A stretch of 64,000 nt of DNA, from NCBI GenBank assembly GCA_019787685.1, contig JAHNUO010000011.1:1612001-1676000 (forward strand), given 5' to 3'. Source of the stretch: Chiua virens. Lineage: Eukaryota > Basidiomycota > Agaricomycetes > Boletales > Boletaceae. Of this stretch, positions 42,410 to 55,217 are shown in pieces. Below the pieces are notes generated by a model. The model did not search any database, had not been told where the DNA came from, and was given only the letters and a program-made list of their open reading frames with translations. The translations under genes were made by a program, and so were the position numbers. Numbering within the stretch: the stretch's first letter is position 1; each line of letters begins with the position of its first letter.

Positions 42410-44111
42410 TTAAGCATCCACATCACCGTTCTCAAATTTCCTCTCTTCCATCTGTATATCTTCGTCCTCAAATCCCTCGTCCTTCTCAACCTCCGAGTCT
42501 GCAAATGCAATCGCGGTCATGCTGGTAGCCCAACCGGACTCTTTCGACATCCCAAAGCCAGCATCAATCTCACTCTCGTAACTGCTGCATCGGAGGTTGC
42601 GAGCGTAAAGCTCTCGAATGTTCATAATAAACCGAGGTAGAAGGGTGATTATGGCAATGTATACCACAGCCAGTGGAAGCAGTTCCCCCCATCCCTGCGA
42701 CGGAAGTTTTCCCAAGAGGGAGAGTACCGCAATAATGTTATACATTAGCATGCTATAATATCATAGTTTGTTAGCATCAGTTAAACTCGTTCCCAGTGGA
42801 GACCCAGTGGAACACAGAAGTACGTGGGGACAGGAAGCACGACGTAGAAAAACATGGAGACGTACGTGAAAAAGTACAGAATGCCTTCCCTGAGGAATAG
42901 GTTTATAAACCGATTCCATCGCCATTGTTTTGTCGCCCTTTTCATTTGCAATGACACTGCCGTGAGCTTGGCGATCAGGTGCAGGGATAGCAAGGCACCG
43001 AGAGCAAGTTGAGCGATGCTGCTAACCCGATTCCAATTTTGAGAGGAGGCATCCGTGCAATACGAATCATCCAGTATTTGAACAGTGCTCGCTGTCCAAG
43101 CAAGAAATGAAGATTGGTTTCAGTCACTAGCCTGCATAGCAACATACCTATAAGCTTGTTTGGAATGCTGTAGATAATGCATGTAACGAGATTAAAGCCG
43201 AGTACCATGACGTAGGGTATGAGGTGGAGACCAAGAATCCATCTCGATCGACAATAAATTGCCCACACCCGCAAGATCATTACCACTGTAGTATAGTTAA
43301 GTGCCTTTCCAGGACTAAATGTGTGTGACTCACGGTCCGCTGCACCGATAAAAGGAACAAATATCCAATAACTGAAAACATATGCGATATAACCTTGAAA
43401 GACAATTGAGTTGAATGGATACAGAGATGTTTGGGAAATATGCATACAACTATTGTCGTTCAGAACCGCAGTAAGTTGTCACATGAGGAATGTAAACTCA
43501 CAGCTAGGGGATTAGAATACATTAAGCAAAGAAGCGACAGTAAATTCGAAACAATCACCTTATCGGGACCAGTAAAGAAGGTACTCCCAACTTTAAAAGG
43601 TTATATTCAGTTCATCGGACCACAGTTTACAGAACCCGAGGCGTACGCAGGGCATAAAATCTGGTACGCGACTATCATCATTATGTACATATTCAGACAA
43701 CTGTGGACGTACGCGATGTAGACGATGCCAATGTAACGGACCTGCCACAGTGATCAGCCCATTTTGATTCCAAAAAACGGTGCAAGATACGCACGAGAAA
43801 GAACAAGGCGGAGACCAAAGAAAAACGCTGTTTCTGTCGCCATGTCAGAACCATGTCACTTGCTTGAGAGAATAGTGTATGCACACCCATATATAATCTA
43901 TCTAAGTATCGTGTGAGAGATGGAGACCACGACGAATATTTGCCACGGTACCTCCTTCGGTAGTGTGAGGACTGACGACATAGTAATCAGCTCATCGTTG
44001 GAGGAAACCAGATAGAACTAGAAGCGGCCACACCCAATGGACGTACCACTCACCATAGTCATATCCGACGACAGTCAGCACAACGACTGCATTCTCTATC
44101 AGATCAAGCAT
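42410..44111 (-). CDS. DUF6533-type multi-pass membrane receptor, paralogue A
   Basis: The minus-strand gene has many short exons. An upstream exon reads NYSRMLDLIENAVVVLTVVG then YDY; the ATG chosen is at 44111. Hydrophobic helices follow, including MILRVWAIYCRSRWIL (near 43280-43230) and LVTCIIYSIPNKLIG (near 43180). After a GT..AG intron comes a further helix (42880-42790), then TLLPRFIMNIRELYARN and a cytoplasmic acidic tail ending ENGDVDA. This is the serpentine-receptor-like DUF6533 pattern common in agaricomycetes. The ligand is unknown. Paralogues B and C share the NY...YDY start, the LRVWA helix and the PR-RELxAR / DxGFG tail. The upstream start seen in B is not open here, so A may be truncated. 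Confidence 0.6.
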
Positions 44112-45932
44112 CCGCGAGTAATTGGTATCACAGTACGGGTCATGTAGTTATTTTGTTGAATGCTTGTCAAAGTCGATTGCAAGGTCGAACTCATAATTCT
44201 GATGCTCAAGGGTAGATGAAAGGGACCAACTGTCGGGAAATTCCTCGAAGGCGCTGGTAATGGATGCAGACAAGGGTGAAGAAGAAAGAAGCCATTTCAA
44301 TTTCATGACATACTTAACCTTGATTGCCGATGCACGGTTCCCTTACCCATAATGGTGTGCGCAGCCTATCGCGGTGATACAGAGGCGACAGTGGTAGTCA
44401 GTACGTGAGCAGCTGATATCGATGCTCAAATAACCGTTCAGGAACATTGAATTAGAGGAGCCGACTTCATCGGGACCGGCCTTGCTTCCATGCTGTTGCG
44501 GTCGGGGACGCGATTCACGATCTCGAAGTGAAATGGCGTTGCAGAACGGGATAAGAATGCGGATAAGAATAAAAACTGACGAAGGCATACCATAATCTCA
44601 AATATAGGCGTTTTCCATGATGACCGATCCGGGAGATTTCATGAACGCCGAGTCTGATTTCTTCTCTTCATTTCACCCCCATCAATCGCAATCACAAAAC
44701 TGATCACCAAAGGTGGAATAGCTCGGGAAGATATCCCGATATGGATGATGGCCTCTGGGGAAACGTATTTGTCGTTGTTCCAAGAAGGTCTTGATTTCAA
44801 GGTTCAAGATGGGAATTGCGACTTTTAGATCGTAACGGTGGACACGTTCGAGGGCCAATGGCCCGTGAGAGTGGCATCATTTTAACGCCACAGTCAATGA
44901 ATGTCACAAAGTTGACACGATATTCCGCCCGTTTCGGTCGGTTACTGATTCAACTTCAAGGAAGTGTCAGCGATGCCGACGAAACCCCAGTCCAGTCGTT
45001 AACATTGCCAACCACACTGGATACAACAGTCAGAACTGCGAATTTCCCTCCTTACCGCACACCTCCCAATTGTTCCGTATGCAGGATGACGACAATTACT
45101 TATCGGTTCCATCAAAAGATCAGTTCCACGAATTATGGCACCGTGATTCCGGCACACACTGAGAATTTCGAGTGGTAAGATTGCAGACTGCGTAATTGTA
45201 TAACGTACTGTTCCCTTAAATCGACAGTAAGAATACATACCCCGGGGAATGCGTTGAAACCTAACATATGCCAACTATGCTAGTAGTTCTGCCACGCATT
45301 TCCCGAGTGACAAGGAAGCTACCGGCGTCAAATAAGCTGTGCAGTATCGAGAAAAGTCCGTCGTCCCACTTACCTGGTGCCAGTGTATGTTCGTAAACAA
45401 GATGTTCCACCAGAACAGCTTGAACGTGCTTCATGCTTGTGACTGTCGTTACTGTAACGATGTTCAACAAATCTAAACTGCACCAAACTGCACCAAATAT
45501 CACTCAGGGTGAACACCAACCATCACGCATGTGCTATCAATTGATAAATTGATTCGTTGGGAATTCAAGCGTCGTGCATCATGTTCAAACAATCTCGTAA
45601 GCCCCACCGTTGTGTTTGTATTCAGCAGAGTCTAATAAAGCTCATCAGTGTGACAAACTTGCTGGAAAGAATTGGTTTCAGTCGAAGAAACAGTTTGTCG
45701 TCCTCGGGCATATGTCAGTTTCGAGTGGCCAACTTGAACATTCACATTAATATCAGACACTACGAGAGGTGTTCAAGCAGACGGAGCAGCGCTTTTGTTT
45801 CTAATCGATTCACGACTAATAATGTTCTGTTCTACACTAATGGACATGTATCATAGACTAAGGTGTTGCAGGAGACGAAAGTGGAACATAGTGTACGTCT
45901 AGTACGTGCTTCGTGGTCACGTTCGACGATCA
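44112..45932. other. Region between receptor paralogues, no supported gene
   Basis: It holds short frames on both strands without motifs. Minus-strand sequence near 45500-45000 has scattered splice-like sites and could be the remnant of another receptor, but I see no LRVWA or tail motif. Confidence 0.4.
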
Positions 45933-47702
45933 TCATCGCAAGGACTCCGGACGTTCGAGGTTTATGCAGTTCTCTTCGTCATTCCCTGGAGAAACCTCGT
46001 TCTCGCCAATCATCCGAGTCGTGCTCACAATATTGATATGAGTCGCAGATAGTCCAAACCCGGAATCTATGTCTTCTCCACGTCTGCCACCCACATCGCG
46101 AGCATGAAGCTCCCGTACGCTGATGATAAGCCGAGGGATAAAAGTGACCGTAACATACTGAGAAATGAGTAGCCAAAGTCCCACCCATCCGATTGTTGGG
46201 ATGACGTTCCAGGAAGCAAGTGCCGAGCATATGTTGTGAAGCAAAATGCTATGGGAGTCTCCGGTTAGTGTCATGCGTTTGTACCAGTTGAAACCAAAGG
46301 AGTCAACGGAAAGAGAATAGGTGGTTGAAATAACGAAAGATGAAATATGACAACGTACACTAGAAAGTAGAAGATGCTTTCCCTTGCAAATAGGCTCAAG
46401 TAAAGGCCTGGTTTGAATTTCCCCGTGAATTGGTTCATTCCGTCTAACTTGGATTCCTTCAGGAGTTGAACGAATATAAGGATGCAAGCGATTGCAGGGA
46501 CAGTAGGTGCAAAAATATTGAGAGCTTGTCCCCAACGCACTGTGATAAATTTCAGCGTGCAAAACTGCAGATCAAGCTCTTCAGCTCGAACGGTTGTGGC
46601 TGATGAAATTTTGAATGGACAGTGTCACCGTGATTTAGGCTGAGCATACCTGAAAGGTACTTTGGAATGCTATAAATGACGCAAACAATAAAATGGAGGA
46701 CCATCTTTGTGAGATAGACAATAAAGAGGCCGATGAAGATCCGCTCTGAACGCTTGTACACTGCCCATACACGGAGAATCATGGCGACTGGATGCACATA
46801 TATGATCTGTTCTTGGAAAGTGAAAATATGGGGAACGACTCACGATCCGCTGTGACCGTACAAACCAACTGGGCCCAATCGGCCATCAAAGTGAGTATGT
46901 AGCCTGAGAATCCTCCTTGAATGAAATCGTCTAATACGAAGTGATCATATGAAGTGCTCACACCTGCGCGTTTTTCATCAGTTACATACAGAAGTCGAGA
47001 ATTACATAGTAGGAAGAAACATACATCTACAAGTCGGTCTTAGTGAGAAAACTGGTTTACTAAAAACATGAGAGACATTACCGTTGCGGGGCCAGGGAGA
47101 AAGGTTGATCCGACTTTCGATGAATTGTGTTAATCAGCGGCACTGAACACTGCCTGTCACTAATTGCGAACATACGTAGGGTATAGATTCTGATGAACGG
47201 CTTTACTGTAAGCTTGATGAGATGACGATGTTGCAGTTAACCTTACATGACAAAGAATAGGCTGCAGTAACGAAACTGTTACCTGACTCAGCTTGCATGA
47301 AGCGACCAAAATGATAACGGTACACACCAGAATGTAGAGCGTGGAGATGCGGGTCCATCGGTAGCTCTTCAAGGCGTGGTTTCAGCATCAGAGAATCTCG
47401 AACAGCTGAAAGACCGGTTCTACGAACCCAGATATATTCTACCTGCATATGTCACGAGTCACTGTAAGTCGACATCCAAATTCAAAGCCACGAGTCAGAC
47501 AAGAATACCTCATTCGGAAACATAAGGACTATTGGGCGCGGTGTTAGTTGTCCATTTCATGAGACGCATGTATGAAAACCGACTTACTGTAATCATATAT
47601 GATGATAAGGAGAATGACAACTGTAAATTCTTTGAGAAATGCAATAACCTCAAGTTCAGCGAACATACGTGATGCGTAGTTGTTGTCTTGGATGGTTGTC
47701 AT
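45933..47702 (-). CDS. DUF6533-type multi-pass membrane receptor, paralogue B
   Basis: It starts MTTIQDNNYASRMFAELEVI at 47702, runs into a first helix ending IYDY, and is followed by a GTAAGT intron. Small exons then give VLMFPNE and VEYIW, the EVEYIW-type motif of DUF6533. Next come KSYRWTRISTLYILVCTV (near 47370), MILRVWAVYKRSERIF (near 46790), a CVIYSIPKYLSG helix, and two more helices (46500-46290). The tail has PRLIISVRELHARDVG and IDSGFGLS, ending RPESLR. Seven or so hydrophobic segments fit a receptor topology. No in-frame stop was found in the parts I could follow, though not all exon joints are fixed. Confidence 0.65.
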
Positions 47703-50700
47703 GGTGGCTTGTTGACTCGGGAGAGGATTTGAACTGACGCAGAATTGAAAATCCTGATGCTAAATCAACCCGTCAACAAATTGGAATCGAAAAGAGGGCT
47801 CGGATACCACTCGGGTAATGCTGACGAGGCCTATTTATTGCAGCAAATCCAGGGTTTCTCTTCAGGCTGTTGCTGTGGAAATCTTTGTTTCATAATGTCC
47901 ATGCCACCAAGTTACATGAGATGTCCTCGGAGGGTACTGCATGGTAAACTTCCGAGCCCGGGTCTCCCGAATCCGATGGATTCTTTGAACAAAGCCAACG
48001 GTGCTTGTACCATCAATGGATGCTCATATCGGAACACGATCTGATGGCCGAAGCGCAAGACTTCCAGTGATTCGGAACCTTTGTGGGATGTGACTGGTAC
48101 TTTGTTCCCATTGCAGCCATGGGCCCAGGGCTGCCGAGAACACATCAAAACAGAAGGCCCGCCGGGAGTGTAGACTTTCGAGTCTCCATGCACACCGAGT
48201 CAGAATACTTATACCTTGTGCTAGACACGAATTTGGAGCCTAGTCTCCGAGTCAATGTTCCAATTGGACATGAATCATGGCATCCATGCCAACGGCATGG
48301 CAAAATGGGAATCATTTCATAACTTGGCAGGGCAAGGGTCATGCACGTTGTCGATGGGCGACGAGTCGGATAGTACAAATATTTGTGCCACGGCATTGGC
48401 CGCCAATGACTTCATAAGAACGCATAATCTCCGCTACTCAGCCTAGGTCATGTACATAAGCTACAGCCAATCCGCGTGTAATGTGATCACAGCATCTATG
48501 GCTAAAACTATGACCTGAGCGGCAAGATAAGACATTACATAGAAAACAGAACGAGACCGCCCTGGCATGATAAGTGATTTTACTCCCTCCATTCAGCAAT
48601 TTAGCGAACGGAGCCAACACCCACGAGGAGTAAGTCACCTTGAAGGATCAGTAGAACCCGGGAACTTGAACCAAGTACGAGTAATACGCGTGGGGTGAAA
48701 GGTAAGTATTCTTATTCGGTCACCGTGTGTGGTCACTGGCGATTTGAGCATTCGCAAGGAACTTGAACCTGGGCCAGAGCGACAAAAGTGACAAATAAAC
48801 AGAACATCATCGAGGCTAGACAAGTCGCAAATTAAGTTACTGGGACCGTGACCACGGTTTCTTTGAGTGGCTAACAGGAGAGCCGCAGCTGGCTGGCGGC
48901 AAGAAATTTTTTGACGATCCTATATTACATATTGTAATAAGAGACAAGAGCCTGGACGAGCGCAGTCGTCGCTCTTCACCGTCGGCACCACATGATTGTG
49001 ATCCGCCAACAGTCACAATCTGGGGGCTATAAATGCTGCGCACTCGGAATGATCTTTTTCCGGTGCCAGTGCAGATGCTGTCATTCACCATAGCTTTGAC
49101 CGCAATGATGCCTGATGCGGAGCTCAGACTGCCAACTCGAATCGAAATGGAATGACCTCTCGTGCAATTATGTAAACTCATAGTCCCCCCTAGTTATTCC
49201 GGTCACCATCTTGACTTATTGCTCTATCAGGAGCTCGAGTCAGCTTGCCACAATGCAAAAATTACCATCGCACGCACCATACCTCAAGTCTGTTTTCAAC
49301 ATCATAATGATGAGCAATCATGCATAACGAATCGGAGCCTTGGGTGACTTATGATCGCTATACGGATTATAGAAAACCTGCTGAACAATTCAAGCCTCTC
49401 ATCTCAAGTCAGAACGGCATAGACATGATCCTTATCGGCCGTGAAAAACATGTAATGGCTGCAAGTCACATTAGATTTTATGGACAACTATTCGGGGCTC
49501 AATATTCGAGTTTTTTTGCAACGAAAACGTTAGAACGCTGCTGCGGCCTCGGGAAGGCAAAGACAACCTCAGAGTAGATAGGAAGATTCTAGCTTCGATT
49601 TAAGTCCATATAGGAAACCCCGGCGCGATAAGACAGTCTACACCAACAGCACTGCTTTGAGGACGTAGACGAGAGCGGCGTTGTTGTGACTTGTGTCGAA
49701 TACGACGGGGTGAAGGGACAGGACTGTTACGGCGTACTGTATATGCACCGCAACGTGACACCAGAAAATGGAGTGAGGGCATATGCTCCTGGCGCCACCC
49801 CTCAAGCACCTTACTATATGCATCCCAATTCAAGGTCCTGGAAGTGGTGCGACTGTGTTACGCGAGGTTCACCAGATTCGCTTGGAACATGTGCATGAGA
49901 TGTGAAAACATCGGAGGGAAGAGAGGGATCTACAGGTTGGTTAGCCTCGAGGAAGGAGTGACGAGAAAGGAAGATGTGACGCAGTACAGGCCCAATTTTT
50001 GTTCACGTGCACGATAATATACACCCATGAGATTGGCATTTTCGTGTGGAGTCAGACAAAGGGGACGAACAACTGCATATTTGAACTAGGAAAGTATCGA
50101 AGGATACGGGCGTCGGGTGGTTCAAAATTCATGGGGTCCAATGGATTAGGAACACAATTCAAGACTTCCGATATGTATCGCAGCCAAGCCCATAAACACC
50201 GGGACAAGCAGACAGGATTGCTTCGTTCGCGAAGCACCGCCTATGCTGAAAACTTGAACATAAGGAACAGACTGGAATAGCCTGAGCGTGGAACCAGTGG
50301 TGCTGCTCTATCTTGCGCCCGCCGTTGGGAAGAAGTCAATAAGAGGGAGGGCTGTGGATACCGGAGATTTATGTAAAGGATCCTTGAAAGGAAGATATTT
50401 GTCCCTTCTTGCCGAACTGCCACCCGAAGAACATGTTTTCTAGATTACGCCTAACCCGGAGGTCCAAAGGAGGGTGCCAGGTGATGGAACAATCAAAGGG
50501 TCGATGCTGATATGGTGCTAGAAACAGATGAGAGTACTGGTAATGGTACGCCCAGCAACGTTGAGAAAAAATAAGACTCAAACCAATCGATTCCGGGGAT
50601 TGAAAGATGCAAACTCACGAGATCCCGCCCACACAGGATTTCCGCTACGACTCAACTTGAAGAAAACAAGGCGAAACTCATTGAAATCGATAGACTTGAA
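47703..50700. other. 3-kb stretch without a supported gene
   Basis: Several 60-110-codon ORFs on both strands lack motifs. Minus-strand frames at 48396-47912 have plausible composition but no recognisable family. A bidirectional promoter may lie just above 47703. Nothing else can be supported. Confidence 0.45.
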
Positions 50701-50706
50701 GGTACC

Positions 50707-52577
50707 ATGTCTTTAGTCACATCCCTTGGTATCGGTATCGTAGCCGGGAGAGTCAGCGGAGGTGGGAGGAACATTCAGGTATGGCGAGGAAATGACGGAA
50801 CGACAGGGGAGATACCAGACTGTATCACGGGATCGGAAGTGGATCGTGACGCGTGACGGGCGGCGGGCTTCTTGTGACAACATGGTGTGCTAAACAGGAA
50901 AAAGGCGTTTGAATTCGAAGGATTCCAGAACGATGTGAACACTATCAATGTCTCACTAGACGGGACAAAGATCATCGCTGGATCGAAATACAGCATTGCG
51001 ATTGTCTGCTCAATCACCACCGGCGAGGAACTATCCGTATCGGAACACGACGACTGGGCGGACGCTTTTCGCAACTGCCGCATGGGAACGAGTCCCTTGC
51101 CTGCGCATTGATTTTCAATCCAAGTTAATTCATTTTACAATCAATCCGTTGTCTGGTGCGGGAACAACAACCTCTTCGCCTTGTCTTACAATGGTCTTAT
51201 CCACTATCTCGACGCATCTACCAGGACTAGACTCGCGCAATGGCCTATTCGCAGTAATGACGACCCTCCGTGCATTGCCTTGGCGAGCTGTGGTGCATAC
51301 ATCCCCGCCTCTGATGATTCGTCCGTCTCGTTCCGGGACGCTCTGATGCATGGGCAAATTGGGTCTCCCCTCGAGCTTGTTGATACCATCCGCTCCATGG
51401 TCATCTCAACAAATCACCACATGGTGACTAGTACTGGTGGGACGATTGTGGTGTGGAATCTTCGTGATATCCTTCCGTCCCAGTATTCCGATGTAAGTCT
51501 ACTTGCCCCAATTCATGAAATGGCTTTCTTATTGCTGTCTGAAAGCCTCTCCGATATCTCAGCAATGAACTTTCGAAACTGGAGGATCACTAAGACACTC
51601 AGTCGCGCCAGCTCCTCTCCGCCCGCGACCGTCTCCGTAAAATAAGGGAAGCCATAAACCGCAAAATCGCAGCCCTCACTGCACAATTGGACAAGTGGAA
51701 ACACTCAGTTTCCACCAAAACGAAAGAGCTAACTGCTGTATACACCTTTGCGGTCGATAAAGACTACACTAATCGAACAAGGGTGGTCGAGTCTGCCATC
51801 GCAGTCAGCCAGCTCAAATTGTCCGATCTTCGGGGTTTTATTGCTGACTCGGATGCGGATACGGAGGAGACGATCATCCAAGGTCTGCAAAGACTTAATG
51901 CAACTGTCTACCTGTGCTCAGTATTGATGGCCAAGCGGATCGCAACATGACTTCAGTCTTCCAATCCAGAGGAAGAATCGTTGGAGACACAATGCGCCTC
52001 GAAGTCCATCGGTCAACCCCTGGTGGACCGTTTGCGCAGAAGCTCACCCATCACTATGGTCTCGTACCTCACAATCGCCTTCCGGGCCTACCTTACCGGT
52101 CACTTATCCTGGTTCATCCTCTCATGGACGACGGAGGAAGTGCACAACGAAGTCATCAGCAAGATGTACAAACGACTGCGGGACTCAGGCAAACATCTTG
52201 TTTTCAAATCCTATCGACCATTCTGCTAACAGCGATATACAGAATCCCAACCATTCATTGCAAGTTGGCGATCCCTCACGCACATGTATATCCCGCCCTC
52301 TGTCACCAGCCGCTCGGACATCTTCGTCTGGTTAACAATACGAGGCTTGTCTGACATTGTCGTCGCATCTGGTTGTGCTGACTCTATCTCTGCCGCACAG
52401 CTGAAGATCTCATCCAGCTTCTGGGGAAAGATATCATCCATATCCTGGACTGCCGAAAGACTCGGTAAATCGATTGGATATGCGATGGTTGATTTCAACC
52501 TTATCGGTGTAGGAAGTCGCCACAACGTCGTCGGATCCAGGACGGAAGCGTACATTGACCGTGTCGACGGTCACTAA
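50707..52577 (+). pseudogene. WD40-like and coiled-coil protein gene
   Basis: It begins near ATG 50707 (MSLVTSLGIGIVAGRVSGGG, then QVWRGNDGTTGEI). Blade-like repeats follow in shifting frames: FEGFQNDVNTINVSLDGTKI, LSYNGLIHYLDASTRTRLAQ, and MVTSTGGTIVVWNLRDILPS, the last close to a WD40 strand. From about 51610 a long helix follows (LRKIREAINRKIAALTAQLD; KTKELTAVYTFAVDKDYTNR) and a globular C-terminus ending EAYIDRVDGH. In-frame stops occur (TAA near 51644, TGA at 51948 after KRIAT, TAA at 52227). The last may be spliced out, as a CTAAC...TACAG acceptor follows it. Function unknown; beta-propeller and coiled coil suggest a scaffold. Confidence 0.4.
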
Positions 52578-52938
52578 GGCAAAGGTTCTTCTCGAATCTT
52601 CGCTTGATCGACAAGCTGGGTTAACACGGACAGTCAACTGCGAGGATTGTCTGCATCTATTCATGTCGTATCTGGAATTGTGTCGTGACTCTAGTATTAT
52701 TTGTTCCGTAGTATAGATACCACCCGAGCGCTGCATCTCCTCACTTGTTTGAGACAATCGTTTGGCGCGTTGTCGCTCACGCAAGTGTGTCGACGCATCA
52801 TAACGGATAACTTGATTATAAATTCAAGTCGATTCATTCCGAGCCTGCCTGTGCCTGCATTGTCATGAATTCATGCTCGATGCTCTCTCACGTTACACTG
52901 GAACACAGCCACCCGTATTGTCTCTAATCTTGTTCAAC
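52578..52938. other. Intergenic region upstream of the thioesterase gene
   Basis: No gene is seen. Polypyrimidine sequence at 52880-52930 could be the thioesterase promoter or leader. Confidence 0.4.
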
Positions 52939-53814
52939 ATGGCAGCAGCAAGGGTTCTCCCTACTTCCGTCGTTATACCTACGAAGAAACACTCTGCAAC
53001 AGTCATCTTCCTGCATGTATGTACGCTTTCATCGTACTGATCTGCCATTTCAGCGGCATAATCCATATTCTTGTTCGTATCAGGGTCTCGGTGATACCGG
53101 ACTGGGTTGGCGCCCGGCCGTAGAAATGATCAAGAGCGAGCTACCCCACGTCAAATGGCTGCTTCCCACTGCACCAACCCGCAGCATCACTGCCAATATG
53201 GGCATGCAGATGCCCGGTTGGTTTGACATCCTCTCGTTCGATTTTCAAAAGAAAAATCCACCTCCACCCCAAGATCGTGACGGCCTGCTCGAGTCCGCCC
53301 GCACAATCGACAAATACATCCAGGACGAGATCGACGCTGGTATACCTGCAGAACGGATCGTTATTGGTGGATTCAGTCAGGGTGGGGCTGTATCGCTGTT
53401 GGCAGGATTGACAGACAGAGGCAATGGTGGTTGGAAGCTCGGGGGCGTGGTATCACTGAGTAGTTGGATTCCGCTCCAGGAAGAGTTTGTAAAGGTTCGC
53501 TCTCATCCCTTACTAACTTTGGACCATACTGAGCGTGTCATCAGACGGCTTCTCCCCACCTACGAGACACGCCAGTACTCATGTGCCATGGCACTGCTGA
53601 CCCCCTCGTGCCCTTCAAGTTGGGTCGTCGATCAAGCGAAATACTCAACAGCCTAGGACTACCCGTCCTTGGAGATTCGGCGCTCACGGATGAAGGCAAA
53701 CTGCCATCACCAGGGTTGATCTTCAGATCTTATGATGGACTTGAACACTCGGCCTGCACACAAACTATTTTGGACCTCAGGCAATTCATGAAACGGGTTC
53801 TGGTCGACGACTAG
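52939..53814 (+). CDS. Acyl-protein thioesterase (APT1/LYPLA family)
   Basis: Three exons, 52939-53016, 53084-53494 and 53545-53814, give 252 residues with all phases consistent. Introns run GTATGT..ATCAG and GTTCGC..ATCAG, the second with a TTACTAAC branch site. The family removes palmitate from cytoplasmic proteins. The fold is an alpha/beta hydrolase: FLHGLGDTG oxyanion region, nucleophile S124 in GGFSQGG, D182 in HGTADPLVPF and H231 in LEHSA, in the right order. PTAPTRSITANMGMQMPGWFD is typical of the family. The start is the first ATG, with MAAARVLPTSVVIPTKKHSA. No lesion is seen. A cluster of Pro (NPPPPQDRDG) fits the usual pre-helix loop. Confidence 0.95.
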
Positions 53815-54421
53815 TGCTTATTTTTTGTCTTTCATGGTCGATGAGTGGATTTAGTGCCAATGTGTTAGGTAGCTGCATTAATATTGTCGATCGCTGTGAT
53901 TACGCAGGCGTGCTTTTAGCTTCCTTGGTGCTTCGTGGTGACCATATGCCAGCATTCATTTCAACTTGGCTAATGCTCTGTCATGTACTCATCCCACGAT
54001 GTTCTCAGAAGTGACATTTTGTTCCATCATTTATCCTGTACTTCTATACCTTTCCCTAGCTACTCGTGCTAGGCAAGACAATGATAGACGGCAAGTTTCG
54101 ATGCCACAAGCAAGGACATCTGCAGCAAAACAACACGGACCATCAACCATCCCGAGTACATACACAGATGGGCCAAATGAAGGTCAGGCAAATCTGCCAG
54201 GCGGGGTGAGGAAGGACGAGTCCCCGAGATAACCGCTTGATAAATGCCTCAATCGACCGATAGGGCCTTGAGGTCTAAACAGCGGCCCATGGGCCACTTG
54301 CCACGGTGATCGCGATATAGTACGGAACGTACGGTGAGCTTCGCTGCAATACTCACAAGGCGGGATAAAAAACTTCCCTTATCTTCACTCAGGATTTGTG
54401 ATCATGGTTCTATGTCAGCAG
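53815..54421. other. 3' flank of the thioesterase gene, no other feature
   Basis: Short plus-strand ORFs have no motif. The terminal part from 54340 shares CACTGAA/TTCAGTG words with the element that starts at 54426. Confidence 0.45.
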
Positions 54422-54425
54422 CATA

Positions 54426-55217
54426 CACTGTGGGAAGAAAAATATGTGAATTTCAGCGGTAGATTCAGTGCATAATTATCGAGTGTTCAAGGAATACTGT
54501 ATTGAATATCATTGGAAAAAAATCCACTGAACCGGCATCAATCCACTCTGAAGTTCAATGTATTTTTCCACTGAGCTTCACAGAATCATCAACTCATATT
54601 CAGAGGTTGATTCCCTTCCCTTCAGTCAGATTTTTCGCTGAATCTAACAGCTGTATGCCATGAAATTCATGGTTTCCTCTGTCTGATCCCTCCAGAATTT
54701 TTGCTACATAAATTGACGTGATGGGATGAAACTACTGGTAAAGCGCAGTGCTCTCCTGCACCCTAGTGTTCCAAAAAAAAATACTATAGCTACAGGGTTC
54801 GAACTCCCGACCTACCTGGACCAATGTCCACACCACTCACACAACGCACAACCACTAGACTACAAATCCATTAATATATTTTGTACCCCGGCAGTATATG
54901 TACAATATTTCTCAATACTTACAAACGCCCTGCCATACCAATGACAGGCAGTGACCGAGTCGTGTCCGGCTACCGATCTGATCCGAGCAATGCAGCGCTT
55001 TCTCATGTTTGTCGTTACCATCCAGTAGTGGCTAGATTGGCACGGATAACAGACAGGACTTGAGATTTTTCATTGGATTTTTTCATTGAATTCTTGCAAA
55101 TCATACATTCAGTTGATCACTGAAAATAACGGGGTGCATTTTCAGTGGAAAATCTCACTGAATCGAGTGATTCATTGAATGAACCACTGAAAATAGGTGG
55201 TTCTGGTATCCACAGTG
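54426..55217. mobile_element. MITE-like element with CACTGTGG ends
   Basis: The left end CACTGTGG and the inverted right end are flanked by CATA on both sides (54422-54425, 55218-55221). Both ends then reach TTTCAGYGG about 30 bases in. CACTGAA / TTCAGTG words recur at least eight times in the 792 bp. No transposase. The superfamily is not certain; a TA or CATA duplication is compatible with Tc1/mariner-like or CACTA-like ends. Confidence 0.5.
54773..54869 (-). ncRNA. tRNA-like segment with A and B boxes (SINE-like)
   Basis: On the minus strand, TAGTCTAGTGG resembles a pol III A box. GGGAGTTCGAACCCT (54794-54808) is a B box at the correct distance, and nine T residues (54773-54781) form a pol III terminator. 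The acceptor stem does not close, so it is not a functional tRNA. It could be a SINE head or a tRNA pseudogene trapped in the MITE. Confidence 0.5.

Noticed and set aside
47912..48396. Minus-strand gene in the 47.7-50.7 kb region
   Set aside because: Composition is plausible, but frames are short, no splice-consistent model was found and no family is recognised.
54795..54869. Functional tRNA gene
   Set aside because: A and B boxes are present but the acceptor stem does not pair and the T stem is poor, so I call it tRNA-like only.
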